A DNA stretch of 64,000 nucleotides from Gallionella sp. (GTDB taxonomy: Bacteria; Pseudomonadota; Gammaproteobacteria; Burkholderiales; Gallionellaceae), in assembly GCA_023229845.1 (NCBI GenBank), contig JALNYK010000001.1, positions 124,001-188,000 of the forward strand. The letters run 5' to 3'. The translations under genes and the position numbers were made by a program. This document shows, one piece after another, positions 1-8,689 of the stretch (positions within the stretch are counted from its first letter, which is position 1; every line of letters begins with the position of its first letter). The notes beneath the pieces are model-generated. The model was not told where the DNA came from and made no database searches. It saw only the letters and a program-made list of their open reading frames with translations.

Positions 1-1
1 C

Positions 2-136
2 GTGTTGATAGCGGGAAAACTCATCAGCGCGGAACGAAAACAAAGCCGCAAAGCGGCATTCATTGAATGCCTGGGGTGTGTACTCGGTTTTCTGATTACC
101 TTCAGCGTCGTAATCCTGGCATTCGCCAGCGTGTGA
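2..136 (+). CDS. C-terminal end of an unidentified small membrane protein (partial)
   Basis: An open frame enters from the left edge of the window and stops at TGA 134-136, giving the last 44 residues. The tail is a basic stretch followed by a hydrophobic helix (about residues 26-44, ending FAFASV-like), which suggests a membrane-anchored C-terminus. The start lies outside the window, so no function can be given. A hairpin terminator follows directly, which supports this being a real gene end. Confidence 0.45.
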   Translation: MLIAGKLISAERKQSRKAAFIECLGCVLGFLITFSVVILAFASV

Positions 137-152
137 TCCACGGTGCCGGCAG

Positions 153-194
153 GCAACAAAAAAGGCAGCGCGATGCGCTGCCTTTTTTGTTGCT
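153..194. terminator. Bidirectional Rho-independent terminator
   Basis: A perfect stem, AAGGCAGCGC / GCGCTGCCTT with a short AT loop, is flanked by A-runs on the left and T-runs on the right. It can therefore terminate both the plus-strand gene ending at 136 and the minus-strand decarboxylase ending at 210. Confidence 0.8.
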
Positions 195-209
195 GCGACC
201 CGCAAAACC

Positions 210-2456
210 TTACCTGACGCAATCCACGAAGTAGCGCTTCACGCCGTCCACTTCTTCGGCAACCAGCCCGTGGATATCGGTCTCGAAGCCGGGCAGACGC
301 TGGCTGAAATCGCGGGCGAATTTCAGATAATCGACAATGGTCTTGTTGAATATCTCGCCGGGGATCAACAGCGGGATGCCCGGTGGATAAGGAGTCAGCA
401 GCACGGCCGTGATGCGGCCTTCGAGCTGATCGATCTCGACGCGGTCGATCTCGTCGTGCGCCATTTTCGCAAACGCGTCGGACGGCTTCATCGCAGGCTG
501 CATGTCGGACAAATACATCTCGGTGGTCATGCGCGCGACGTTGTGCTTGTTGTAGGCGTCGTGGATCTGCTGGCACAGGTCGCGCAACCCGACGCGTTCA
601 TAGCGCGGGTACTTGGCGGCGAATTCCGGCAGGATGCGCCAGATCGGCGCGTTCTTGTCGTAGTCGTCCTTGAACTGCTGCAACGCGGTCAGCAGCGTGT
701 TCCAGCGGCCCTTGGTGATGCCGATGGTGAACATGATGAAGAACGAGTACAGGCCGCATTTCTCGACGATCACGCCGTGCTCGGACAAATACTTGGTCAC
801 CATGGACGCGGGGATACCGCTATCGGCGAAGTCGCCGTCCACATCCAGTCCGGGCGTGATGATGGTCGCCTTGATCGGGTCGAGCATATTGAAACCGTCC
901 GCGAGTTTGCCGAAGCCGTGCCACTTGTCGGCGGCTTTCAGCACCCAGTCCTCGCGCGAACCGACACCTTCGTCGGCGATCACCTCCGGCCCCCACACCT
1001 TGAACCACCAGTCGCTGCCAAACTCCTCGTCCACCTTCTTCATCGCGCGGCGGAAGTCCATCGCCTCGGCGATGGACTCTTCAACCAGCGCGGTGCCACC
1101 CGGCGGCTCCATCATCGCCGCTGCCACGTCGCACGAGGCGATGATGGAATACTGCGGCGAAGTGGAGGTGTGCATCAGATAGGCTTCATTGAACACATGG
1201 CTGTTGAGCTTGCGACTCTTCGACTCGCGCACCAGGATCTGCGAGGCCTGCGACAGGCCCGCCAGCAGCTTGTGGGTGGACTGCGTCGCGAAGATCATCG
1301 ACTCCTCCGCGCGCGGCCTGTCGCGACCGATCGCGTGCATGTCCTTGTAGAAATCGTGGAACGCCGCATGCGGCAGCCAGGCTTCATCGAAGTGCAGCGT
1401 GTCGATGCGGCCGTCCAGCATCTCCTTCAGCATCTCGACGTTGTACACCACGCCGTCGTAGGTACTCTGCGTGATCGTCAGGATGCGCGGCTTCTTGGTC
1501 TTGTCCTTGATGAAAGGATTCGCGTCGATCTTTTTCTGGATGTTCGCCGGCTCGAATTCCGATTTCGGGATCGGGCCGATGATGCCGTAGTGGTTGCGTG
1601 TCGGCGTCAGGAACACCGGCACCGCGCCGGTCATCATGATCGAGTGCAGGATGGACTTGTGGCAATTGCGGTCCACCACGACGATGTCGTCCGGCGCCAC
1701 CGTCGAGTGCCACACGATCTTGTTCGAGGTCGAAGTGCCGTTCGTAACGAAGAACAGGTGATCTGCATTGAAAATACGCGCGGCGTTGCGTTCCGAGGCC
1801 GCGACCGGCCCGGTGTGATCGAGCAGTTGGCCGAGTTCGTCCACCGCATTGCACACGTCCGCGCGCAGCATGTTCTCGCCGAAGAACTGGTGGAACATCT
1901 GACCCACCGGCGACTTCAGGAACGCGACGCCGCCGGAGTGGCCGGGGCAGTGCCAGGAATACGAACCGTCCTGCGCGTAGTTCAGCAGCGCGCGGAAGAA
2001 CGGCGGCGCGAGCGAATCGAGGTAGGACTTCGCCTCGCGGATGATGTGGCGCGCGACGAACTCCGGCGTGTCCTCGTGCATGTGAATAAAGCCGTGCAGC
2101 TCGCGCAGGATGTCGTTCGGGATATGGCGCGAGGTGCGCGTCTCGCCGTACAGGTAGATCGGGATGTCGGCGTTCTTGAAACGGATCTCCTCGACGAAAG
2201 CGCGCAGCGATTTCAACGCAACCTCGGTCTCCTCCTTGCTGCCCGCACCGAACTCCTCGTCGTCGATGGAGAGCAGGAACGCCGACGCGCGGCTCTGTTG
2301 CTGCGCGAACGAAGTCAGGTCACCGTAGCTGGTGACGCCCAGCACTTCCATACCCTCTTTCTCGATCGCCCCTGCAAGAGCGCGGATGCCGAGGCCGCTG
2401 GCGTTCTCAGAACGGAAGTCTTCGTCGATGATGACTATGGGAAACCTGAATTTCAT
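210..2456 (-). CDS. Arginine/lysine/ornithine decarboxylase (PLP fold type I)
   Basis: A 748-aa protein with the full three-part architecture of bacterial inducible basic amino acid decarboxylases: an N-terminal receiver-like wing domain (about 1-130), a PLP-binding core and a C-terminal domain. The PLP lysine sits in the motif STHKLLAGLSQAS, preceded by FDEAWLPHAAFH. These enzymes decarboxylate Arg, Lys or Orn to agmatine, cadaverine or putrescine for polyamine synthesis or acid resistance. The substrate cannot be read from sequence alone. It is a stand-alone gene. Initiation at ATG 2456 (MKFRFPIVIIDED) matches the family's N-terminus. Confidence 0.88.
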   Translation of the reverse strand: MKFRFPIVIIDEDFRSENASGLGIRALAGAIEKEGMEVLGVTSYGDLTSFAQQQSRASAFLLSIDDEEFGAGSKEETEVALKSLRAFVEEIRFKNADIPIYLYGETRTSRHIPNDILRELHGFIHMHEDTPEFVARHIIREAKSYLDSLAPPFFRALLNYAQDGSYSWHCPGHSGGVAFLKSPVGQMFHQFFGENMLRADVCNAVDELGQLLDHTGPVAASERNAARIFNADHLFFVTNGTSTSNKIVWHSTVAPDDIVVVDRNCHKSILHSIMMTGAVPVFLTPTRNHYGIIGPIPKSEFEPANIQKKIDANPFIKDKTKKPRILTITQSTYDGVVYNVEMLKEMLDGRIDTLHFDEAWLPHAAFHDFYKDMHAIGRDRPRAEESMIFATQSTHKLLAGLSQASQILVRESKSRKLNSHVFNEAYLMHTSTSPQYSIIASCDVAAAMMEPPGGTALVEESIAEAMDFRRAMKKVDEEFGSDWWFKVWGPEVIADEGVGSREDWVLKAADKWHGFGKLADGFNMLDPIKATIITPGLDVDGDFADSGIPASMVTKYLSEHGVIVEKCGLYSFFIMFTIGITKGRWNTLLTALQQFKDDYDKNAPIWRILPEFAAKYPRYERVGLRDLCQQIHDAYNKHNVARMTTEMYLSDMQPAMKPSDAFAKMAHDEIDRVEIDQLEGRITAVLLTPYPPGIPLLIPGEIFNKTIVDYLKFARDFSQRLPGFETDIHGLVAEEVDGVKRYFVDCVR

Positions 2457-2547
2457 TGCTTAACTCCCAGTGGGGATAACGATTTGGCGCGGATTGTCGC
2501 AGATTTCAAAGGCGGCGTGGCCCTATGTTGGGACAGCCGGAAGGGGA

Positions 2548-2769
2548 TCAGTCCTGTGGCGGAAAAGAACTTTCCAGCGACGCAACCAACTCGGCCAGCA
2601 CCGCGCGGAACTGCTGTTCGTCGCAGCCCATCAGCACCGCGTCTTCCAGTGCATCCTGACAGACCTGGCGGATCTCGACGATATTCTCCTGCATCACCTT
2701 GTTCTTCTCGATGCAGGCGATGACATCGCCCGCGGGCGAGCGCCAGACGATGGATTGCCGGTGCGACAT
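2548..2769 (-). CDS. Small conserved hypothetical protein next to dcd
   Basis: A 73-aa acidic protein beginning MSHRQSIVWRSPAGDVIAC, with no signal peptide or membrane segment and two cysteines (C19 and C38). The gene follows dcd after three bases and is probably co-transcribed with it. I do not recognise a named domain; the predicted helices and small size suggest a cytosolic accessory protein. The decarboxylase follows 91 bases downstream on the same strand. Confidence 0.55.
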   Translation of the reverse strand: MSHRQSIVWRSPAGDVIACIEKNKVMQENIVEIRQVCQDALEDAVLMGCDEQQFRAVLAELVASLESSFPPQD

Positions 2770-2772
2770 GGA

Positions 2773-3339
2773 TCAGGTCTTCGGCAGGGTCACGCCGACC
2801 TGCCCCTGATACTTACCGCCGCGGTCCTTGTACGAGGTCTCGCAGACTTCGTCGCTTTCGAAGAACAGCACCTGCGCCACGCCTTCGTTCGCGTAGATCT
2901 TCGCCGGCAGCGGCGTGGTGTTGGAGAACTCCAGCGTCACGTAGCCTTCCCATTCTGGCTCGAACGGCGTGACGTTGACGATGATGCCGCAGCGCGCGTA
3001 GGTGCTCTTGCCGAGACAGACGGTCAGCACGCTACGCGGAATCTTGAAGTATTCGACGGTACGCGCCAGCGCGAACGAGTTCGGCGGGATGATGCAGTAG
3101 TCGGCCTCGACGGTGACGAAGGAATTCGGGTCGAAGTTCTTGGGATCGACGATGGTGCTGTTGATGTTGGTAAACAGCTTGAATTCGCGCGAGCAGCGGA
3201 TGTCGTAGCCGTAGCTCGACGTGCCGTAAGACACGATCTTGTGCCCGTTCGCTTCCTTGACCTGGTTGGGCTCGAACGGCGAAATCATGCCGTGCTGTTC
3301 GGCCATGCGCCGTATCCACTTGTCTGACTTGATACTCAT
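2773..3339 (-). CDS. dcd: dCTP deaminase
   Basis: A 188-aa protein that deaminates dCTP to dUTP, the precursor route for dTMP. Family landmarks are MSIKSDKWIRRMAEQ at the N-terminus, SYGYDIRCSREF, the catalytic region FALARTVEYFKIPR, CLGKSTYARCG and the C-terminal region KYQGQVGVTLPKT. Length matches Escherichia coli Dcd-type homotrimeric enzymes. Housekeeping gene with no link to the sulfur genes. Confidence 0.95.
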   Translation of the reverse strand: MSIKSDKWIRRMAEQHGMISPFEPNQVKEANGHKIVSYGTSSYGYDIRCSREFKLFTNINSTIVDPKNFDPNSFVTVEADYCIIPPNSFALARTVEYFKIPRSVLTVCLGKSTYARCGIIVNVTPFEPEWEGYVTLEFSNTTPLPAKIYANEGVAQVLFFESDEVCETSYKDRGGKYQGQVGVTLPKT

Positions 3340-3394
3340 CGTGCGTCCTTGAGAGGTTTGTGCGGGCGCGATTTTACCCCATAAACCCCGCTTG

Positions 3395-3619
3395 TCAGTC
3401 GTCCGGATCCGGATTCGGCTCGCGCACCTGGTTCAGCAGATCTTCAGCGTGCAGCTCGGTCTCGGCGAAGATCATCTTGACGACATACGACGCATCGCCA
3501 GAATGCTCGGCCCGCAACTCCTTGACGCGTGCCGCAGCGTCGCGATACGAGGCATGTTCTTCCAGCTTTTCCAGCATGCGGATCGGCCGTTCGGAGATTT
3601 TGAAAATGAAATAGGGCAT
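3395..3619 (-). CDS. Small conserved hypothetical protein
   Basis: A 74-aa charged, probably helical protein (MPYFIFKISERPIRMLEKLEEH) with an acidic proline-rich tail (NPDPDD). It has no signal peptide, membrane segment or cysteine. It lies 26 bases downstream of the ankyrin gene on the same strand, so it may be its operon partner. I do not recognise a functional family; similar small proteins of this form occur in betaproteobacteria (recollection, not searched). Confidence 0.5.
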   Translation of the reverse strand: MPYFIFKISERPIRMLEKLEEHASYRDAAARVKELRAEHSGDASYVVKMIFAETELHAEDLLNQVREPNPDPDD

Positions 3620-3644
3620 GGTCGCTCGTGAGTTAGTCGCCGGA

Positions 3645-4118
3645 TCAGGCGGGGGGACGTTTCATGAAATTGATCACGCTGGAGCCGGGTGCGGCCCGGC
3701 TCTCGCAGCTGCCTTCCCCGACGCCGGCATAGTGTTCGGCCTCGTGCAGCATGTTGATGACGTCCACATAGTGTTTCTGTTTCGCCATCGTCAGTGCGGT
3801 GTAGCCGCCCTCGTTCTTCGCCAGCACATCCGCGCCGGCGTTCAGCAGCGTGGCAACCACTTCCGCCTCGCCGTAGCCGGCCGCCAGCATCAGCGGCCGC
3901 ACGCCGTAGCCGATGGAAGCTTCCATGTTCGCGCCGGCGGCGATCAGCGCCTGCACCACGTCGGCGAAGCCGCGTTTCTGTTCGGCGTTATAGACCGCAT
4001 GGGCCAGCGCGGTCCAGCCGCGTTCGTCGGCCGCGTTGACGTCGGCGCCTGCCGTGATCAACGCCTGTACCGTCGCCAGTTCTCCGGCCTTCGCCGCTGC
4101 TATCAGATCATTGGACAT
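3645..4118 (-). CDS. Ankyrin-repeat protein
   Basis: A 157-aa protein made of about four ankyrin repeats: AAAKAGELATVQALITAGADVNAADERGWTAL-type consensus, a degenerate second repeat with GANMEASIGYGVRPL, and GADVLAKNEGGYTAL. Ankyrin repeats bind proteins; the partner is unknown. There is no signal peptide, so it is probably cytosolic. The C-terminal 30 residues fall outside the repeats and contain a single cysteine. Confidence 0.75.
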   Translation of the reverse strand: MSNDLIAAAKAGELATVQALITAGADVNAADERGWTALAHAVYNAEQKRGFADVVQALIAAGANMEASIGYGVRPLMLAAGYGEAEVVATLLNAGADVLAKNEGGYTALTMAKQKHYVDVINMLHEAEHYAGVGEGSCESRAAPGSSVINFMKRPPA

Positions 4119-4134
4119 CGAGCTTCCTGTAAGG

Positions 4135-5031
4135 TTATTTCTTGACGGTCTTCATCAGCGCGAGACGGATCGCCTCGGGCGTCTTCATGATGTTCATGAA
4201 GCTGTTGCTGCCCATCATGCTCAGATCGGGGAAGTTGATCGCGATGCGGAAGCGCGCATACAGCGCATACACCTTGTTGTCGGAGACCAACACCTCGTAG
4301 GGCAGATGCGCGGTGGACTTCATGTCGCGGAAATCGATCTCCTTCATGACGAACTGGTCGTCCATGTACTTGCCGTCGCCGCTGCCTTTCAGCGCCACGC
4401 CGAACACACTCTCCTTCTTGCCCGGCACATCGACGCGATAGACTTTGGATACGCCATTGCTGTTCTTCGCGAGCTTCGCGTCCACGGCCTGCACCGCTTC
4501 TTCGTAGCTGCCGTATTCGGCCAATTCGCTGGGCTCGTCGAAATACTCCATACCGATGGTGTAGTGGTACTTGCGCACCGACTTGGCGCTCATGCCGCCG
4601 GCGCCGAATTCCTCCACCCTGCCCAGCGCTGTTTCCAGCGCAGCCGACACGCCGGAGAGGTCGCCCTTCATGCGGTAGGCGTGCGACATATACACCGGGT
4701 TGGTGTAGCTGACCTGCACCTGGCCTGCACCTTCGGTGACCGATACGCGCTGCACCGCGCCGTAGCCGCCGAACTCGGAGGCCGCGGCGTTCTTCTTCAA
4801 CTCGTCGCTGGTGACGACAATGATGTTCGCGCCTGCATAGGGCGCGTATTCGCCGACCACGGCGAAGCCGGCGGCAGCCAGCGCGCTCTTCGTCTGCGCC
4901 GATTTCTCGGCCACCGTCCCCGCCCCCTTGGAGCCCAGCACGAACGGTTTCAGCAACGCATCGGCAGCCTGTGCGCCAGTCGATACGAACATCAGCAATG
5001 CGGACAGCAACATACCCTTGAATCTCATCAT
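4135..5031 (-). CDS. Secreted hypothetical protein, possibly DUF302-like
   Basis: A 298-aa protein with a Sec signal peptide (MMRFKGMLLSALLMFVSTGAQA|A), so periplasmic. The first third (AGFAVVGEYAPYAGANIIVVTSDELK) and the pattern of short alternating strands recall DUF302-type proteins, but this is weak resemblance. No cysteine or heme motif is seen in the mature part. It sits just downstream of cysG at the end of the dsr-side gene block on the same strand, 39 bases away. Function unknown. Confidence 0.5.
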   Translation of the reverse strand: MMRFKGMLLSALLMFVSTGAQAADALLKPFVLGSKGAGTVAEKSAQTKSALAAAGFAVVGEYAPYAGANIIVVTSDELKKNAAASEFGGYGAVQRVSVTEGAGQVQVSYTNPVYMSHAYRMKGDLSGVSAALETALGRVEEFGAGGMSAKSVRKYHYTIGMEYFDEPSELAEYGSYEEAVQAVDAKLAKNSNGVSKVYRVDVPGKKESVFGVALKGSGDGKYMDDQFVMKEIDFRDMKSTAHLPYEVLVSDNKVYALYARFRIAINFPDLSMMGSNSFMNIMKTPEAIRLALMKTVKK

Positions 5032-5070
5032 GCCTCTCCTTACGTTGGTTGGACTACACGAAAAAACGGT

Positions 5071-6456
5071 TCAGGAATTCTGCGGATGGAACCACGCGAG
5101 CTTCTCGCGCAGCGTGACCACGCCGCCTACGATGATGAGCGTCGGCGCTTGCGGCTTCTCGCGTTCGGCGATGGCCGGCAGCGTCGCCAACGTACCAGTG
5201 ATGACGCGCTGCGTGGGCTGTGTGCCGTGCTGCACGATCGCGATGGGCGTGGTGTCCGGCAAACCATGCTTGATGAGTTCGGCGCACAGCGTATCCAGCC
5301 CGTGCAGCCCCATGTAAACCACCACAGTCTGCTTCGGGCGAGCCAGCGCATCCCAGTCGAGATTCATCGTGCCATCCTTGAGGTGGCCGGTGACGAACAT
5401 GCAAGACTGCGCGTAATCGCGATGCGTCAGCGGGATGCCCGCGTAGGACGCGACGCCGGAGGCCGCGGTGATGCCGGGCACGACCTGGAAGGCGATGCCT
5501 TCGGCCGCCAGCGTCTCAATCTCCTCGCCGCCGCGCCCGAAGATGAACGGGTCGCCGCCCTTGAGGCGCAGCACGCGCTTGCCCTCTTTCGCGAGGCGCA
5601 CCAGCAGTTCGTTGATTTCTTCCTGCTGCAGCGTGTGGTCGTTGCGCTTCTTGCCGACGTAGATGCGTTCCGCGTCGCGGCGCGTCATCTCGACGATGGG
5701 CTTGGAGACCAGCGCGTCGTACACCACCACATCGGCCTTCTGCATCAGGCGCAGCGCGCGGAAGGTCAGCAGGTCGGGATCGCCGGGGCCCGCGCCGACG
5801 AGGTAGACCTCGCCGCGCTGGATGTTGTCCTCGTTCGCAAGCATCTGCTGCAGCATGGCTTCGGCGCTCGCCTCGTCGCCGGTCAGCACCTTCTCGGAAA
5901 CCACGCCCTCGAACACGTTCTCCCAGAAGATGCGACGCTTGGCCGGGTTGATGACGGACTGCTTGACCTGCTCGCGGAAACGTTCGGCAAAGGCGGCCAG
6001 CTTGCTGTAGTTCTGCGGAATCACCGCCTCCAGCTTGCCGCGCATCATGCGTGTCAGCACCGGCGACGCGCCGCCGCTGGAGAACGCCACCATCAGCGGC
6101 GAGCGATCGAGGATGGCCGGCATGATGAAGCTGCACAGCTCGGGATCGTCCACGACGTTCACCGGAATGTTGCGCGCCTGCGCCAGTTCGGAGACCTGCT
6201 TGTTCACCTCGCGGTCGTTGGTCGCCGCGATCACCAGCGTCACGCCGTCCAGATGCGACGCATCGAATCGTGCGACGACGGCCTCGACCTTGGCGTTAGC
6301 CTGCAGGTCGTCGTCGATCTCGGGTGCGACCACGCGCACCATAGCACCCGCGTCGAGCAGCACTCCCGCCTTGCGCGAGCCGACCGAGCCGCCGCCAACC
6401 ACGAGGCAGAGCTTGTTTTTTACATTGGCGAAAATCGGCAGAAAATCCATGTTCAA
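5071..6456 (-). CDS. cysG: Siroheme synthase CysG (trifunctional)
   Basis: A 461-aa fusion. The N-terminal half is the precorrin-2 dehydrogenase/sirohydrochlorin ferrochelatase domain (NAD motif VVGGGSVGSRKA near residue 20; FSSGGASPVLTRMMRGKLE). The C-terminal half is the SAM-dependent uroporphyrinogen-III methyltransferase (VYLVGAGPGDPDLLT; RLKGGDPFIFGRGGEE; VVPGITAASGVASYAG). It makes siroheme from uroporphyrinogen III. Its place beside the dsr cluster suggests it supplies siroheme to DsrAB, with DsrN acting after it. The start MNMDFLPIF matches CysG N-termini. Confidence 0.95.
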   Translation of the reverse strand: MNMDFLPIFANVKNKLCLVVGGGSVGSRKAGVLLDAGAMVRVVAPEIDDDLQANAKVEAVVARFDASHLDGVTLVIAATNDREVNKQVSELAQARNIPVNVVDDPELCSFIMPAILDRSPLMVAFSSGGASPVLTRMMRGKLEAVIPQNYSKLAAFAERFREQVKQSVINPAKRRIFWENVFEGVVSEKVLTGDEASAEAMLQQMLANEDNIQRGEVYLVGAGPGDPDLLTFRALRLMQKADVVVYDALVSKPIVEMTRRDAERIYVGKKRNDHTLQQEEINELLVRLAKEGKRVLRLKGGDPFIFGRGGEEIETLAAEGIAFQVVPGITAASGVASYAGIPLTHRDYAQSCMFVTGHLKDGTMNLDWDALARPKQTVVVYMGLHGLDTLCAELIKHGLPDTTPIAIVQHGTQPTQRVITGTLATLPAIAEREKPQAPTLIIVGGVVTLREKLAWFHPQNS

Positions 6457-6464
6457 TGCTCTTG

Positions 6465-6543
6465 GTAGGTCGGGTTAGCGTAAGCGTAACCCGACATTTA
6501 TCGGTGAAGTCGGGTTACGGCCTGAAGGCCTAACCCGACCTAC
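6465..6543. repeat. REP-like inverted repeat, GTAGGTCGGG...CCCGACCTAC
   Basis: Ends GTAGGTCGGGTT and AACCCGACCTAC are inverted, with an inner copy of CGGGTTA/TAACCCG. Together they form a branched hairpin in the gap between the DUF4202 gene and cysG. Relatives with the same core lie at 16846-16928 and 28316-28359, and a diverged one at 8565-8673. Confidence 0.75.
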
Positions 6544-6549
6544 ATGGTT

Positions 6550-7152
6550 TTATCCTTGTATCGACTTAAGAATCAGCGGTACCAGCGCCTCGGGCAGCTT
6601 GATCTTGCCTGCCAGCGCGAACGCATGCGCGCTCTCGGACATCTTGTCCCAGGTCTTCTTGATGATGAGTATCCACTTCGCCTCGTCGTAGTCCGGCTTC
6701 ATCTCGGCGAAGTGCAGCATGTAATGTTCGATGAAACACAGATCGACCACGTCCTCCATCAACTGCGTCTCGGGATTGGTCTTCAGGTCTTTCTTGCCGA
6801 CGATGGTCTTCACGCGGTCTATCATTTCGTCGTCGTAGCCGACCTGCTTCATCAATGCACCCGCGGTCTCCGCGTGGAATTTGTACAGGTTGGTGCGCCA
6901 CAACATGTAGCCCTTCTTGTCCATCGGATAGTCGCTACGCGGGCTCTTCCAGCGCTGGATGTGCTGCGCGCGGCAAGCCAGCTTCACCGCCTCCGACGCC
7001 TCCGGCGCATAGCGCTCCTGCATCTCGGTCATGCGCTGCGCGTAAAGTAGTTCTTTGGGATATTCCTTGCCGTCGGCGACTTCCTTGTTCGGGTCTTCGG
7101 CGTTGGCCTTGTCGAATGCCGCGATAGCGGCCTGGTACAAACTGGAGTTCAT
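6550..7152 (-). CDS. DUF4202 protein of the dsr cluster
   Basis: A 200-aa helical protein starting MNSSLYQAAIAAFDKANAEDPN, typical of DUF4202. It is rich in conserved-looking His and Asp (RAQHIQRWKSPRSDYP, LYKFHAET, FIEHYMLHFAEMKPDYDEAKW), consistent with an HD-like or metal-binding fold, but catalytic function is not known. Start at 7152 overlaps the dsrN stop in ATGA, so the two are translationally coupled. That places it in the dsr operon, possibly in siroheme or siroamide handling (inference). Confidence 0.75.
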   Translation of the reverse strand: MNSSLYQAAIAAFDKANAEDPNKEVADGKEYPKELLYAQRMTEMQERYAPEASEAVKLACRAQHIQRWKSPRSDYPMDKKGYMLWRTNLYKFHAETAGALMKQVGYDDEMIDRVKTIVGKKDLKTNPETQLMEDVVDLCFIEHYMLHFAEMKPDYDEAKWILIIKKTWDKMSESAHAFALAGKIKLPEALVPLILKSIQG

Positions 7153-8549
7153 AGTGCTTTCTCGATGATGGGGGTTGACGATTGCTCCTTGCAGCGCCGC
7201 ACGAAGGCGACGAAGCGGGTAGCCCAATAGCAACTGCCGATGGTGCGCAAATGGGTGTAGGACGCCAACAGATTGTTGACGATCAATCCGTCGCGCCCGC
7301 CATCGATGCCGTAGCCGCGCTCGACATGGTAAGCGAAGCGCGTATCCGCCGGTAGGTTCTCCAGCGAGGAGTAATGAAACTCGTGGGCGCGTATCTGTTT
7401 CGCAGGCGCGTCCGGGCGCGGCCAGGGATGCGCTTCGTCTTCCTTCAGATGCACATAGCCGCGGCCTATCGGCTTGGCGTGCATCTTCACGTCGCCGGGG
7501 ATCGCGCCGACCATGTCGTAGCTGCGGCCTTCGTAATTAATACCGCGCGACAGATACATCAGCCCGCCGCATTCGGCATAGGCCGGCATGCCATTTTCTA
7601 TCGCCTGTTTAATCTCGCCGCGCAGCGTCTCGTTCGCTTCCAGTTCGACCGCGCAGGCCTCGGGGAAGCCGCCGCCGATATACATCCCGTCCACCTCCGG
7701 CAGGTGCGCGTCGTTCAGCGCGTCGAACGGCACCAGCTCCGCGCCCGCCGCCTCCAGCGCATCGAGGTCATCGGCGTAGTAGAAGCCGAAGGCGCGGTCG
7801 CGCGCGATGGCGATGCGCACCTTGTCGCCGACCGGCATGGGCAATATCTCGGCAGTACGCGGTGCTGGCAATGGTTCTTTCTTCGACAGCGCAAGCAGCA
7901 TATCCAGATCGACCTGCTCCGCGATGGCCTCGCCGATCTGTTTGATCTTCGCGTTCGCCGCGATGGATTCGTTGGAAGGCATCAGGCCAAGATGGCGTTC
8001 GACGATGGAGAGACGCTCGTCGTGCTGGATCGCACCGACCACCGGCACATCGGTGTAATGCTCGATCACCGCGCGCAGCTTGGATTCGTGGCGCTTGCCG
8101 CCGAGGTTGTTCAGGATCACGCCCGCGATGCGGATGTCCTTGTCGAATGCCTGATAACCGAGGATCAGCGGTGCGATGCCGCGCGTCATGCCGCGCGCAT
8201 CGATGACGAGGATCACCGGCAGGTCCAGCAGCTTGGCCAGCGCGGCGTTGCTGTTGCTGCCGTCCAGCGCCAAGCCGTCGTACAGGCCCTTGTTGCCCTC
8301 AACCAGATTCACCTCGGACGCATGCCGCGCGAAGGTCGCGACGACGTCGTCGTCCTCCATCAGATACAGGTCGAGGTTACGGCAGGGATGGCCGGCGGCT
8401 TGCGACAACCACATCGGGTCGATGTAGTCCGGCCCCTTCTTGAACGGCTGCACCGCATGGCCGCGCGCCGCGAGCGCGGCGCACAGACCGATGCTGACCA
8501 TGGTCTTGCCGGAAGATTTGTGCGCAGCCGAGATAAGGAAACGGTTCAT
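7149..8549 (-). CDS. dsrN: DsrN, cobyrinate a,c-diamide synthase-like siroheme amidase
   Basis: A 466-aa CobB-family glutamine amidotransferase. It has an N-terminal P-loop (SAAHKSSGKTMVSIG, residues 7-21), a dethiobiotin-synthetase-like ATPase domain with GPDYIDPMW, and a C-terminal class I glutaminase domain with the nucleophile in YAECGGLMYLS. In Allochromatium vinosum DsrN is thought to amidate siroheme to siroamide for DsrAB. Position after dsrP and before cysG supports DsrN rather than cobalamin synthesis; no other cob genes are present. The start at MNRFLIS (8549) is chosen because the domain begins there. Confidence 0.85.
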   Translation of the reverse strand: MNRFLISAAHKSSGKTMVSIGLCAALAARGHAVQPFKKGPDYIDPMWLSQAAGHPCRNLDLYLMEDDDVVATFARHASEVNLVEGNKGLYDGLALDGSNSNAALAKLLDLPVILVIDARGMTRGIAPLILGYQAFDKDIRIAGVILNNLGGKRHESKLRAVIEHYTDVPVVGAIQHDERLSIVERHLGLMPSNESIAANAKIKQIGEAIAEQVDLDMLLALSKKEPLPAPRTAEILPMPVGDKVRIAIARDRAFGFYYADDLDALEAAGAELVPFDALNDAHLPEVDGMYIGGGFPEACAVELEANETLRGEIKQAIENGMPAYAECGGLMYLSRGINYEGRSYDMVGAIPGDVKMHAKPIGRGYVHLKEDEAHPWPRPDAPAKQIRAHEFHYSSLENLPADTRFAYHVERGYGIDGGRDGLIVNNLLASYTHLRTIGSCYWATRFVAFVRRCKEQSSTPIIEKAL

Positions 8550-8564
8550 TCGACCCTCAGACAT

Positions 8565-8673
8565 GTAGGATGGGTTGAGCTTGCGATACCCATCGTTCGT
8601 ATGATCGCGGGACCAATCGGTGGGTATCGCGGAGTTTATCCTGAGCGATGCCGAAGGGCTCAACCCATCCTAC
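8565..8673. repeat. Inverted repeat GTAGGATGGGTTGAG...CTCAACCCATCCTAC
   Basis: Terminal inverted arms of about 15 bases plus an inner pair GATACCCA/TGGGTATC. The element fills the gap between dsrP and dsrN and overlaps no coding sequence. It belongs to the same general class as the GTAGGTCGGG elements but with a different sequence core. Confidence 0.7.
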
Positions 8674-8689
8674 GTTTTGCTGTTTACGA

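Noticed and set aside
270..2723. Long plus-strand open frame of 817 codons opposite the decarboxylase
   Set aside because: It mirrors the minus-strand gene in a high-GC genome, is rich in Arg/His/Val repeats of the antisense type and matches no family, while the minus strand encodes a full decarboxylase.
4036..6468. 810-codon plus-strand open frame opposite cysG and its neighbour
   Set aside because: It spans two real minus-strand genes, and its translation (many R, H, D, V) is the usual antisense artefact.
7149..8549. Assignment of the CobB-like gene to cobalamin synthesis
   Set aside because: No other cobalamin genes occur, and the gene lies in the dsr cluster where dsrN is expected.
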